Below, piece after piece: positions 1-11,196 of a stretch of 64,000 bases of DNA (the stretch's first letter is position 1; the number at the start of each line of letters is the position of its first letter). Origin of the DNA: Linanthus parryae (taxonomy: Eukaryota > Streptophyta > Magnoliopsida > Ericales > Polemoniaceae); NCBI GenBank assembly GCA_023055425.1, contig JALGPY010000001.1, forward strand, positions 69,992,994 to 70,056,993, written 5' to 3'. The notes under the pieces were generated by a model. The model did no database searches and was not told where the DNA came from. It saw nothing but the letters and a program-made list of their open reading frames with translations. Both the position numbers and the translations under genes were made by a program.

Positions 1-1643
1 GGCGCCAAAAACTTGATGCGCAAACTAACGTGCTGTTCGCAAGTATACGAATCTTGTAATACCGGGCGTAATTAAGCTCGGGTGATCGTTCCCACGAGGA
101 CTATTTCGAGTTTTTCGAGAAATCAGTTTTAACTTCCAGAGTGTAAAAGGAGGAGTAGTTTGTGATTGTAGTGACTAAACTAAAAACAGAAATTAAAACG
201 TAAATATTTTTTGTGACGTTTTTCTGAAAATCTTGAAGGTTGTAAATCTAGGGTTTGGAATACTAGGTCCAGGATCCCCTAGGGTTTCTTCAGAATTATG
301 TTCTTTGGTTTGATATGAAAACACTCAGCAGTTTTAATTATCCGTGCCACGTACCAATTGTGCAGTAACCTTTCAGATTCCACACGCTGTCACGATCCTG
401 CAGACTTTCGGGTTCCTGTTAAGCTGCCCAAGTCTGCAGTCTCGTTCTAAGTCTGCTAGGGTTTCTAACCTGTCCTGATGGCCCGGGTCAAATTCTCTAA
501 CAGTTGGTCTATACGTTTTGGCTAGCCCTATCTCCCTTTCTCTGGTCGGTCTATCAGGGTAAGGTACTAAATCCTGTCTTTTCTTCCTAACCCTAACCTG
601 ACGTTTTCACCTACAGGCTCGGGTCTATAGCAATTCTGGTTCGCGACTCCGATCATGCATAAACAGATATAATCAAAGACAGAATAACTGATAATACTGC
701 TGAATTAAGATAACGAGATCATGCATTCATACTCAAACTGCAGAAATAATGTCTGAAAACGAAACCCTAGGTTCACCGAGAACCTAGGTAAAAGGTTTAG
801 CTACTAAACGACATAACTAAATAACAAAGTTTCTGAATTCAAAAGAGAGATTAAGATCAAACTAAGTCTTCGGATCTGGATGAGTGCTTCCGTGCTCTCC
901 CGGGATGCTCAGACTTGTCCTTGGATGAATTGCCTTGTGTGTTGTGTCCTCAAAACGAGTCTGGACGAGTCTTTTTATAGTGCTGGCGAATTTCTGGAAC
1001 TTGTCAATATTTACGAAACTGCCACTGCCCGAAACCGCCCCAGTTTTTGTGCTGTCTGCGTATAATACGCAGCCTGCTGCGTATAATACGCAGACAGGGT
1101 CTTCTCCTGCTGCTTTTTCTCCACTTGTGCTTGCTGTCTGCGTATTTTCTGCGTATTTTCTGCGTATAATACGCAGACAGGGACCCAGCTTGCCTTTAAA
1201 CTTCTTCTTTCCTGCGTATTTTCTGCGTATTTTCCCCCTGGCTGCGTATTTCCTGCGTATTTTCTGCGTATAATACGCAGACAGGGGAGAAAATATGTCC
1301 AAAACCCCTCCCCTTCCTTGCTGCCTGCGTATTTTACGCAGGGTCTGCGTATTATACGCAGACAGCAAGGCAGGGTGCTCTTTTCTGCCTCTGTTTGCCT
1401 CCTGCTGCATTCCCGATCCATTCCTGCTGCATTCCCGGGCCCTGTTCCTGCATAGACAACATGAACACACCCGCGATCATATCCAAATAAAGTACGGAAA
1501 ATGCAGAAATTCATAAAGAGCAAATAACTGTCTCGTTCCTAAAACCGAGGCGTTCCGAGGGTGAAAATGGGCTAAAACGCGAGTTTTCCGGCACAAATGC
1601 ACAAAAACCGAGCTATAAGATAACCCCTATTCGGGCGTTATCA
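1..1643 (-). mobile_element. H: 5' LTR of a minus-strand Athila-like Ty3/gypsy element
   Basis: Read on the minus strand, the block starts TGATAACGCCCGAATAGGGG at 1643 and ends in TTTTTGGCGCC at the window edge. TGGCGCC (complement of 1-7) is the start of the Asp-tRNA primer site used by Athila-type elements, so the element body should lie to the left of the window. A 'cgttcccacgagga' block near 90, common in such LTRs, supports the call. The right boundary cuts directly into the copia RNase H frame, which begins at 1644. No target-site duplication can be tested because the other end is outside. The exact LTR/primer-site boundary, somewhere in 8-18, is uncertain. Confidence 0.6.
1056..1363. 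repeat. Cluster of six near-perfect hairpins inside LTR H
   Basis: Four copies of CTGCGTATAATACGCAG (8-bp arms, 1-nt centre) lie at 1056-1072, 1077-1093, 1160-1176 and 1264-1280. Two longer relatives lie at 1324-1342 (CCTGCGTA/TACGCAGG) and 1343-1363 (10-bp arms). Half-sites reading CTGCGTATTTT fill the spacers around 1138-1260. The open frames seen here on both strands only reflect this repetition and are not genes. Confidence 0.85.
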
Positions 1644-1995
1644 GCTTCCAAACCGACAAAAATGATTTTAGATCGCAGTCGGGATTCATGTATTGCCTGA
1701 ATGGAGGAGCTGTGAGCTGGAAGAGTTCCAAGCAAGAGACGGTTGCTGATTCTACAACTGAGGCTGAGTACATTGCTGCAAGTGGCGCAGCAAAGGAAGC
1801 TGTTTGGGTTAGGAAGTTCATTACTGAGCTTGGTGTGGTTCCTAGCATTCTGGATCCATTAGAGTTGTATTATGACAACACTGGGGCGATTGCACAATCA
1901 AAGGAACCCAGGTCACACCAGAAATCCTAACACGTACTCGGGAAGTTCCATCTTATTCGAGATATCATCAATAGAGAAGATGTGAAGATACGCAA
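1644..1995 (+). pseudogene. A: Ty1/copia RNase H domain, first part
   Basis: Translation from 1643 gives SFQTDKNDFRSQSGFM, then CLNGGAVSWKSSKQ and DSTTEAEYIAAS, the copia RNase H signature with its catalytic Glu/Asp context. The frame continues through a TAA at 1928 to the 'EDVKIR' codons ending at 1995. It is cut on the left by LTR H and on the right by chromovirus E. The missing C-terminus is at 25558: joining ...VKIR at 1995 to KIPTYENL at 25558 restores one frame. This is the 3' end of pol of a plus-strand copia element whose 3' LTR is at 25684-27081. Confidence 0.87.
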
Positions 1996-4543
1996 TGAAA
2001 TACCCCGTTTTGTGACTATGGCTATTTTGTGATATTATTATATCTGCTGGGAGTTAAATTTCAATGTTGGGAGTTCTTTTTAAGTGTTTACTAGCATTTG
2101 GGGGCCTTTGTGACTTTAATCAAAAAGGTTTTTAGTGCCTTTTATTAAATTTAGGGGAGGTGGTTGTCTTTTTGCCTAAACTAGGGGGGAAGTGTCTTTT
2201 CCCACTTATTGGTATGTTTTTTGACCAAAAATCCATCAGACGTGAATTCCCTTCATTCAATCGGTTTTCAATCTGATTTCTTCCCTTTCTTGGTTCGATT
2301 TTTCCCCAATTTCTCATCAATCATCATCTCTCTCGATCTCTATCTCTCTCACGATCATATTTCTATCATCTTCCTCTGAAAGCCTCCTCGCTCTCCCTCA
2401 TGTTCACTCTCTGCCTCCTTCTCTGCCCGACGGTACCACAGCAGCAGCAGCAGCAGCGGCATCAACCACCGCCGCTGCCGCCTCTCTCTCTCTATTCAGG
2501 TAAGTCCGTCTCTCACTCTTTCTCTCTCTCTCTCTATCCCTTTCTTCTTCTTTTCTTCTTCTCTTCTCCTTCTCCTCCTCCATGTCCGACGCTCTATTCT
2601 TCTCTCCTACATCTGTTTTCTTTTCTTCTAATGTACTCTTCGTTCTTTGCCTTCTTCTCCTTCTTACTCTGATTTGATTTCGTCTAAGAGGTCAATCTGA
2701 CCACCATTGTTTCCGGCAGCCTTCGACCGCCAAGCTCCACCGCCAACATCTCCGTCTCGCCATTAAACCTCTCTTGTGTTCATGTTCGTCACTTGTAAGT
2801 TGCTATCGTTCGTTGATTTCTTTCAATTTCAGATTATAATTGGTTAATTCTTGTATTTAGCAAGCCTTTTTCGTCTTCATAGCTTGATTTATTGTTCATC
2901 ATGTCGTAACCATAAAACCTAGTTATGTAGGGGTAAAAATTAAGCCGAAACAATAGGATCAACTAGTAACTACCACTTGTTTGATATGCTGGATTGCTAA
3001 GGCGAGTTGTAGTCGCCGGGTAAATAAATTGGAGTTGAAACCGAGACCGTTAGACGCATATTTGGAATTCGTCTCTATAGGGCAGTTTTTGGTCACTGAA
3101 AGTTGCTGATTTATCGTTAATGCTGTTGGGTTTATTAAATAGTGTCTAGACGTTGAAATTGGTTGGAATATTGGAGTTTTAACACTCATTTTGTGACCGT
3201 TACACTAATTACATATGTTTGAGAGAATTTGTGAGTTGCGCCTAGTATAATGTAAGTCTAATTTGATTAGTAACTTCTTTGTTAAAGTTAATTAGCCTAG
3301 TGGATGCTAAACTTGGACCGGCTAGTAGAAGTGGTTATCGACCTAGAACCAGTCGTCCTAATCACGTGAGTATCAGGTTTACTTGGGAACGTTAGGGTGG
3401 TGTTAGAACCCTAAACCATTGAGCGTCATATGCATGTAATCTAGTTTAGCACTTACATTACTAAAATATTATAATTAATTAGAGTATTGTTAACTTGTAG
3501 GCGACGAGTTCACAGACGACGGGTACGTTGAGTACTACGATTGAGTCGCCGTAGTCGCTTGCAATTGAGGTAAGTAAACATGCCAGGCCTAGTGTGCCTA
3601 ACTCCCTTCGTTTCAAATGATTTCTTCTACTTGTTTCAAAATGAATTTATGTGTTACGTGCCATGTAAATATCTGATTTTACCTGTTAAATGCTTTTCTT
3701 GAAAATATCATCCAAACTATAATAATGGACGATGACGTAAAGTGGAAGAGTTGTGGGGGGTTACTTCTTGGTTACTTTGGCTTGGGCGTGTTGACTTCGT
3801 TCAAGTGTCCAATTATTTTTATTTAATCCGGTTGCAATGCCCCTGATAGCTCCTTGTACTCACTCCTCTGGCCGCTAGAATCTTAGGGGGGTGTCGACAC
3901 TTAAGGACCTGGATGCTTGCGAGATGGTTGGTTCTCTCTCCGTCACACCAAATGAACAATGTGGTTCTTTTTGGATTTGTTAATATTAATGGAAAATGAA
4001 TTAATATGTGGTTTTGGATTCCCTCTATTGGATAATGAATTGGTTTTGGGAAAATTATAATTGAATTGGAAACTCTCCTACTTTTCTCACAAGTGTCAAA
4101 TTCTACTTCCGCTGTGTCTAAGAATGAATTCCTACTTAAAAAGTTGGTTACTATTTTATAACTTGTCTCATCATCATTTTACATGCTTGGGTGTTTGCTT
4201 GCCAGTATTTATTGTTGATTTTGTAGTGTGGTGTTTCCTTTTTATTTCTGCACCACAGGTCTAGATGGTGAGAATGTGGCTTGGCGGGGGACGCGATTCA
4301 TCACGGAGATAATTAGTCATAACGTTTTAATAATTATAACTCTTTTTGTTTATTTTAATGCACTAGCTTGTTTTATGCCCGGGTTTGGGGCACAAATATT
4401 TGAATTTTAATAAGTATTGTTTTAAATACTTTATGAATGTTTTGCTTGGGAACCACTTTTAAATGTCCGTGTATCCGGTTTTAATCTCGGGTACGGAGTG
4501 ACACCCCCCGAGCCTCCGGCTTAGTCATTTTGGGGGTGTTACA
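1996..4543 (+). repeat. E 5' LTR
   Basis: About 2,548 bp, TG...CA, repeated at 11197-12709 + 24527-25552. It has a CT-rich leader-like stretch (about 2330-2500) with a CAG repeat at 2439-2458. A consensus splice donor (CAG|gtaagt) follows at 2500, then an AG|...|gtaagt mini-exon-like block at 3501-3569, and a further acceptor-like site at 4258. A 'ggtgtcgacactta' block lies near 3890. The small open frames inside are not supported as genes. Confidence 0.9.
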
Positions 4544-4545
4544 GG

Positions 4546-4558
4546 TGGTATTATGATG
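4546..4558 (+). other. E primer-binding site, decayed Met-tRNA type
   Basis: TGGTATTATGATG begins two bases after the 5' LTR end. The usual plant initiator-Met primer site is TGGTATCAGAGCC, so the first six bases are kept and the rest has drifted. An intact version is present in element C at 18392-18404. Confidence 0.5.
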
Positions 4559-4954
4559 AGGGCAATCCAAAAAGGAAATCTAAACCTATTAGGGTAACTT
4601 AGAAAGTAATTAAAATTTTGACAAGCCATTGGGATTTGGGTAGTCTTGGATAGGACTATTATGTGTGTAAGTCCTTAGAAATAGGCTATAAAGCAAGTAC
4701 ACCCACCCACCCACTCCTGAATAAGAGCTTTGGCCTACCCGAGTAACTATGTGATTGGGTTTTGAGGCGTTTCATTTGAGTTTGGGTTAGAAGTCTACTG
4801 TTTGGGTGATCAAAGGTTGGGGGTCATTTTCGAAAGTCTTGTGATTCAAAATTGAAGTCTCGGGAGTATGTATTTATTTCATGAGGGTAGTCATGTTTGT
4901 TTACGATATATACTTTGTGGAGTAAGAGACTTATGGAGTTGTTTTCTTTTGTAG

Positions 4955-5538
4955 ATGGCTAGAACCAAAACAATCGCAAGGAAGCGTGTATTGCCAGTCG
5001 AGAGGCACTCGATCGTGACTCCTTGGGCGGAGGGTGAAGATCTACCTGCGTTTCGTGATCGCGTGATCCAGTTTTGTGAGCATAGGTTCATTTCATTGGA
5101 ATTTCCTCAGTATCGGAATCCGGCTTTCAAGCATTCTGCATGGTGAAGGCGCTACCGATGAGGCCCATGTTTGGAGATATCATTGCAATGTACATCAACA
5201 TTATGGGTAGGTATAAAAAGTTAAATGCTAGGGATTGTTTCTGTCAAGGTGAATGGAGGGTAGGCGCCGATTTCATATGCAAACTATTGATGGAGGCCTA
5301 TGGTAAATGGCAAAGCTACACGGTGATTGAGATAGATTCTAGTGACGACGAGGAGGTGATCGTTATAGACTCTAGTGTTGATGACAGGATGGAAGTATAT
5401 CCAATGGAAGAAGATGAAATTGAAGAAGACCCCATGGAAGACGATGAAAATGAAGTAGACCCAAGTGAGGATGAGGAGTTCGAGGATGATCCCAATGAAG
5501 ATGTGGAGTTGGATGTGAGCGATGATGACGAGGAGTAG
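4955..5538 (+). pseudogene. Additional acidic ORF upstream of gag in chromovirus E
   Basis: Two overlapping frames (4955-5146 and 5140-5538, overlap ATGGTGA) probably represent one protein of about 190 residues broken by a frameshift. It starts with a basic MARTKTIARKR segment. A middle part has aromatic and basic residues. The last ~60 residues are almost all Asp/Glu (repeated 'EEDPMEDDENE'-like units). No known retroviral domain is recognisable. The ATG directly follows 'gttttcttttgtag', a good splice-acceptor sequence, and the LTR carries splice donors. This suggests expression from a spliced RNA separate from gag-pol. Function unknown; the acidic tail would fit histone or basic-protein binding, but that is a guess. 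Confidence 0.5.
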
Positions 5539-6570
5539 CCATGCTAGACTTCTTTAATTTCCTAGAATTTGATGCATTTTTGAAGTTTTATTTTTGTTTT
5601 GAATAAGGCTATGATGCCAAACAATATTTTGAGAATTCTTGAATGATTTTTGTATAGCAACTTTTGGGCTAGAGCTGAATTCTTAGCGATTTGCTTTAAG
5701 GATGAGGAATAATGCTCATGTTATGAGGACCCATTTGGGGAAATTTAATAAATTATGTCTTTATTGATTTGGAGTATGAATTGATAAATTAAGATTGTCT
5801 TGTGTTTTTTTATCGTTAATTAAGTGCATAGAAAGCGTTCATGGAGTTAGAACGCGAGAGCAATGATTTTGGTGTTGTTCGAATCTGCGCATCAGTTGGT
5901 TTTTGTTGTAACAGACATATTTAATTGTGGAGTTATTTTTCCCTGAATTTTTCCCAGAACGTAGACATACCCAGGTATCTTCCATAAAATTTTAGCCCTA
6001 TATGAGTTCTGGAGACTTAGATACAAATTTTCAAAGTTCGTTATGGAGTAGCAGAATTGAAAATTGACTAGCTGTAGAATATTTTATGTTCACCTATCTT
6101 CCAAATCTTGTTTGGTTCTCAAAGTTTTTTGGCAGTTAGTAGACACATACAGGTAAATCTGGGTGAAAGCCTAGCTCATTTTGAGGAGTTTAAAGTCAAT
6201 TTAAGACCTTGAAAAGTCAAAGTTTTTGTTCTGGTGGTCTGTGACAGCAGCTGTAGTATTCTCTTCATATCTGGAGTTCTAAAATTTATTTTGAGTTGAT
6301 TCTTCTTGATTATGAAAGTAGACTCAGAGAGGTTGTTGCAAACCGAAATTCTTATTTTTTTTCCTTGTCCTATTGATCATTTTTCCAATTTTTGAAGAAG
6401 GATGGAAAATAAGACATGATCAGCCTATGTGTAAATGCATGTGTAATTGATTAAATGATGATCAATGTGAGACATTACATGCCTAATTGCACATTACATG
6501 CCATGTATTCATGTCTACTTGTACTTAATGACACTTTATGAATAATACAATAGTTTATAGTGTAGGTATT
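5539..6570 (+). other. Non-coding spacer between acidic ORF and gag
   Basis: About 1 kb of AT-rich sequence without a supported frame. Several T-rich stretches precede a 'gtgtag|gtatt' acceptor-like site just before the gag start at 6571. It is part of the long untranslated leader of element E. Confidence 0.5.
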
Positions 6571-7760
6571 ATGACTGATAGACCACATCAATACAACACC
6601 AGGAGAAATCGTCAAGTCCCGATGGCAGTCCCAAACAACAACAACAACAACAACAACATGGAGCAGTTCTTTGCTCAATTTGCTCAAATGGCTCAGAACA
6701 TGAACCAGGGAGAGAAAATGCAGCCAACTGGTCGAAGAAAGTGGCTGACATGAAGCCTGGAAATTTTACAGGCAATGTGGATCCAGTGGAACTTGAAGAC
6801 TGGATCGAGGGGGGACAAGGTCCTTGAGTTGGTTGAGTGCCCTGAAAACTCTAAGGTCATTGGCGAAACGTTCTACCTGAAGAATGAGGAAAACATATGG
6901 TGGAGGAACACGCGTCTGACCTTTTTAGCTCAACCCGACTTTAATTGGGATGCTCTTCAGACTGTACTTCGCGCTCGCTTCTATCCCTTCTCATGTCTAG
7001 GATCAGAAGTACATAGACTTTGGGAATCTGAAGCAGGGGAATGATTCTGTGACTGAGTACTTCAGGAAGTTCGTGGAGTTATCTCGATTCTCAGGCCAAG
7101 TGATGCCTGATGAGGCAACAAAGATTAGGAAGTTCATGTCTGGTCTCGAACTCCATCTGCAGAAAGACTTGATGTGCATGACATATGATACCCTCCAGAA
7201 GGCGTATGATAGGGCTGCAGCTGTTTGGCACATTCAAGAGGCGCAAGGTGAGAAGAGGGGAAAGCGCAAGATTGAGAGTGCTGGGGGCTATGGTAACAAC
7301 CAGGGTAGGAACAACTATGGGGGTCAAGAAAAGAGGTTCAAGCCCAATCATGGAGGAGGGAGCCGGGGACAGTACCGTGGTAACCAGTAGAACTCAGGTG
7401 ACCAGCCTCCTCGCCGCTACATCTGGAAGAAGTGTCAGCAGAATCACCCAGGGAAGGACTGCCAGGGAAACCTTGTCAATTGCCACAATTGCGGCAAGAA
7501 AGGTCACCGTGCTTGCGAGTGCCGATCGTGACCAAATGTGAACTAACAGGGGAACCAGGAGGAAATTATCAAGTAAACCGGCAATACAACGACAACAATC
7601 AGGGCGGAAAACAGGAACTATGGGAACCGCAACAACCCGAATAATGGGGGCAACAATTATGGCAGACAGCAAGTGAACAAGCAGGGTAATGGGAGGAACA
7701 ATGGAGTTCAGAACAGGAATGGGAACAACAACGCTCCAGCTAATGCCAACAACATATAAC
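6571..7760 (+). pseudogene. gag: E gag (capsid and CCHC nucleocapsid), frameshifted
   Basis: Starts MTDRPHQYNTRRNRQ and has an eight-Asn run from a CAA/AAC repeat at 6637-6657. A frameshift near 6735 follows. The retrotransposon gag core then reads KPGNFTG, a damaged piece around 6810, LTFLAQPDFNWDALQ, and after another shift near 6995 GNDSVTEYFRKFVELSRFSGQ to about 7390. A CCHC zinc knuckle (CHNCGKKGHRACEC) lies at 7481-7522. The tail to 7760 is rich in Asn/Gly, with several stops. Gag would form the virus-like particle and bind the RNA. At least three frameshifts and four stops make it non-functional. Confidence 0.85.
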
Positions 7761-7784
7761 AGTGTGTGATACCATATTTGAAGG

Positions 7785-9425
7785 GGTATAAGTTAAGACC
7801 CTAGCTAGTACCTTGCCAGAAAATCTGATACAATTTGATCTTGGGGGGATAGATGTTATATTGGGAATGGATTGGCTGGGAAAATATCGAGCAGTTATAG
7901 ACTGTCACGATCAGAAAATCAGGCTTAAGGGTCCAAAGGGATAAAAGATTCCCTACCATGGCATCACAAAGGAACCATGTATCCGACTAGTGTTAGCTTT
8001 GCCCATAGTCACCCAAGTGAAGAATGAGAATAATGCTTATTTATGTTATGTCCAAGACGTGTCTGAGAAGGAGAACGTGCTAGATGAGATACCAATAGTC
8101 AAAGACTTTCCCGATGTATTCCCAGAAGGGATTCCAGGAATGCCACCTAGAAGGGAAGTTGATTTCACTATGGAATTAACACCTGGGACAGCTCCAATCT
8201 CAAAGGTGTTGTACCGTATGGCACCAACAGAGTTGAAGGAACTGAAGGATTAGTTGCAAGAACTCCTTCAAAAGGTTTACATAAGGAAAAGTATGTCGCC
8301 TTGGGGAGCACCCGTATTGTTTGTGAAGAAGAAAGATGGAAGCTTGAGGCAGTGTATTGACTATAGAGAGTTGAACAGCGCAACGAACAAGAACAAATAC
8401 CCTTTACCCCAAATCGATGACTTGTTCGATCAGTTGCAAGGGGCGAGTGTCTTCTCAAAGATAGATTTGAGATGAGGGTATCACCAGCTTCGGTAACCGA
8501 GAAGGACATCCCGAAGACAGCCTTTAGAACAAGGTACGACCATTATGAGTTTACTGTGATGCCTTTTGGCCTAACTAATGCTCCCGCAGTATTCATGGAC
8601 CTAATGAATCGTGTTATGAGGATGTTTCTGGATCGGTTCGTGGTCGTCTTTATTGATGACATCCTCGTTTACTCAAAGAGCGAGGAAGATCACCAAGAAC
8701 ATCTCAGGGAAGTGTTAGAGACGTTGAGACATGATAATTTGTATGCTAAGCTCTCGAAATGTGAGTTTTGGCTATATCACGTTCCATTTTCGGGTCACAT
8801 AATCTCAAAGGAAGGGATATCCGTGGATCAAGGAAAGATTTCGGAAGTTAAAGACTGGCCTACTCCGAAGAAAGTGTCGGAAATAAGAATTTTTATGGGA
8901 TTAGCAGGATATTACAGGGGTTTTGCAAAAGATTTCTCAAAGATCGCTAGACGGCTGACTACGCTAACCAAGAAGACCGTAAAGTATCAGTGGAGCGAAG
9001 ATTCTGAAGAAGCATTCCAGAAATTGAAAGAAAAGTTGACTAAAATACCTATGTTAGCTTTACCCAATTATTCTGGCGAATTTGACGTTTACAGCGACGC
9101 ATCGAAGAAGGGTTTAGGGTGCGTGCTTATGCAGCAAAGAAGGGTTATTGCCTATGCTTCGAGACACCTGAATAATCATGAAGAGAACTATGCTACGCAT
9201 GATTTAGAGCTTTCAGCAATAATTTTCGCACTGAAGATATGGAGACATCACCTATATGGGTCAGTGTGTATATTGTATACCGACCACAACAGTCTCAAAT
9301 ACATCTTCACTCAGAAAGAGCTAACAACAAGAAAATACGTTGGCTAGAGATCATAAAGGATTATGACTTACGTATCCAGTACCACGAAGGGAAGGAAAAC
9401 ATAGTAGCTGATGCGTTAAGCTGAA
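7785..9425 (+). pseudogene. pol: E protease remnant, reverse transcriptase and RNase H
   Basis: The protease is reduced to its C-terminal part (QFDLGGIDVILGMDWLGKYR at 7830-7890); the segment carrying the catalytic Asp-Ser/Thr-Gly is missing between gag and here. RT follows with [61 protein letters not shown] and the catalytic [10 protein letters not shown] near 8650. RNase H has [46 protein letters not shown] and a final ENIVADALS. In-frame stops occur near 7943, 8252, 8473, 9345 and 9422. Catalytic residues of RT and RNase H are kept despite the stops, which points to decay after insertion. Confidence 0.92.
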
Positions 9426-9541
9426 AATCGAGCCATACTTTAGGTACTATGCTAGTTTTGCCAGACCGGCTATGCCATGAGTTCCGAAAGCTCGAAATTT
9501 AAGTGGTGGAACAAGGTGGAGTATAGAATATCCTTGGGAAT

Positions 9542-10753
9542 ATGACAATTGTGCTAGATGTATTAGAAGAAATAAGGAGTAACCAGCCAAGAGATGTGAA
9601 GCTGGAAAGGATAATGAAGAAGATTGTAGAAGGGAAAGCAAAGGATTTTAAGATCCTTGAAGATGGAAGTATCCGCTACATGGGGAGATTGTGTGTACCA
9701 CATAAGTGTGCGGAAACCAAGGAGAAGTTGATGTGTGAAGCGCACAACACACGCTACTCGGTACATCCAGGGGGCGACAAACTCTATAAGGATCTAAAGA
9801 AGAATTTTTGGTGGACCAACATGAAAAGGGAGGTAGCAGAATTTGTGGCAAGATGTCTAACTTGTCAAAAGGTGAAGTTTGAACATTAAAAAATGGGAGG
9901 CTTAGTTGAACCATTGGATGTCCCAGATTGGAAAGGGGATTCAATTTCGATGGATTTTGTGACTGCTTTTCCGACATCGAAGAATGGACTGAATCAAATT
10001 TGGGTCGTAGTTGACAGATTGACCAAGACAGCAAGGTTCATTCCAATGAAGGATACATGGAATATGGAATAAAGAGCCGATGTGTATATGAAGAACATTG
10101 TGAGGTACCATGGAGTCCCAAGATCTCTAGTTTCCGACAGGGATCCCAACTTTCTTTCTCACTTCAGGAAAGCACTCCAAAAGGCATTGGGAACCCAGTT
10201 GAAATTCAGCACGGCATTCCACCCTGCTACGGATGGAAAAACCGAGAGGGCAACTCTGACATTGGAGGATATGATAAGGGCTTGTTATGGACTTTCACGG
10301 TTCATGGGTTGATATATTACCTTTGATAGAATTCTCCTACAACAACAGTTACCACGCCAGTATTGGAATGGCACCTCACGAAGCGTTGTATGGAAGAAAG
10401 TGCCGAACACCACTGTGTTGGAGCGACATAAGCGAGACAATGGTGCTTGGTCCACAACTAATTGAAGAGATGACAGATCAGGTGAGACTTATCCAGCACG
10501 AATGAAAGAAGCTCAGGATAGACAGAAATCCTACGCTGATCAGAGGAGGAGACCATTGGAGTTTCAAATTGAAGAAAAGGCATGCCTGAAAGTTTCGCCT
10601 ACTAAGGGAGTCATGAGGTTCAATCAGAAAGGGAAGTTGAGCCCGAAATTCATTGGACCATATGATGTCATAGAGAAGATTGGGGAAGTGTCTTATCGAT
10701 TGGATTTACCATCAAATTTGGGTCGTGTTCACAATGTATTCCACGTATCTTAG
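9542..10753 (+). pseudogene. pol: E integrase
   Basis: The N-terminal zinc-binding module is complete (AHNTRYSVHPGGDKLYKDLK then FVARCLTCQ, HHCC pattern, 9740-9870). The core keeps the D,D,E residues: SMDFVTAFP near 9950, VSDRDPNF near 10133 and the Glu of GKTERATLTLEDM near 10238. A stop after KFEH (9886), another near 10071 and a frameshift around 10270-10310 interrupt it. The C-terminal part has NSYHASIGMAPHEALYGRKC and KLSPKFIGPYDVIEKIG, the usual chromovirus GPY/F module, ending in VHNVFHVS with a stop at 10751. Confidence 0.9.
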
Positions 10754-10995
10754 CTGAAAGAAGTACGTGCCTGACCCATCTCGTGTACTGGATCGAACCA
10801 GTAGAATTGGATCCCTCTTTGAGTTATCAAGAGCATCCTGTTAAGATTCTAGACACCAAGACAAGGGACACCTGCAACAAGAGTGTCAAGCTTGTAAAGG
10901 TCTTATGGACAAATCACCTCACTGAAGAGGCAACTTGGGAAGCGGAGGATGATATGAGGAAGAAGTATCCTCACCTTTTCGACGAGGTACCATGA
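10754..10995 (+). pseudogene. E chromodomain at the integrase C-terminus
   Basis: After a stop and a frameshift the frame reads EHPVKILDTKTRD, KSVKLVKVLWTNHLTEEATWEAEDDMRKKYPHLF across 10820-10985. The KVLWxNH-EEATWE-ED pattern is the chromodomain of plant chromoviruses, thought to direct integration by recognising chromatin marks. It ends at TGA 10993-10995. Its presence is the main reason for the chromovirus call. Confidence 0.88.
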
Positions 10996-11185
10996 GTTCC
11001 TAGGACGTCACTCCTATAAGGGGGAGAGGATGTAATCTTTCGGTTTTAATACAGTACTCCTTATAGTATTTTACATATCATTCATGACCTTAGGTTGCAT
11101 TTAATAGTTGTGCCCTTGAGTGGTGGTTCATACCTTATTGGTTATTGAGTATTTGGTTCAAGCTTTGAGGAAGAAAATCTCTTTA

Positions 11186-11196
11186 AGGGGGAAGGA
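11186..11196 (+). other. E polypurine tract next to the 3' LTR
   Basis: AAGGGGGAAGGA immediately precedes TGAAATACCC of the 3' LTR and would prime plus-strand DNA synthesis. A second, very similar tract (ATAAGGGGGAGAGGA followed by TGTAAT) lies at 11017-11031, about 165 bp upstream. Confidence 0.65.

Noticed and set aside
862..1523. Long open frames on both strands over 862-1523
   Set aside because: They are produced by the CTGCGTATAATACGCAG hairpin cluster, which lacks stops in several frames; the peptides are pure repeats (LRIIRRKYAENTQ) with no domain.
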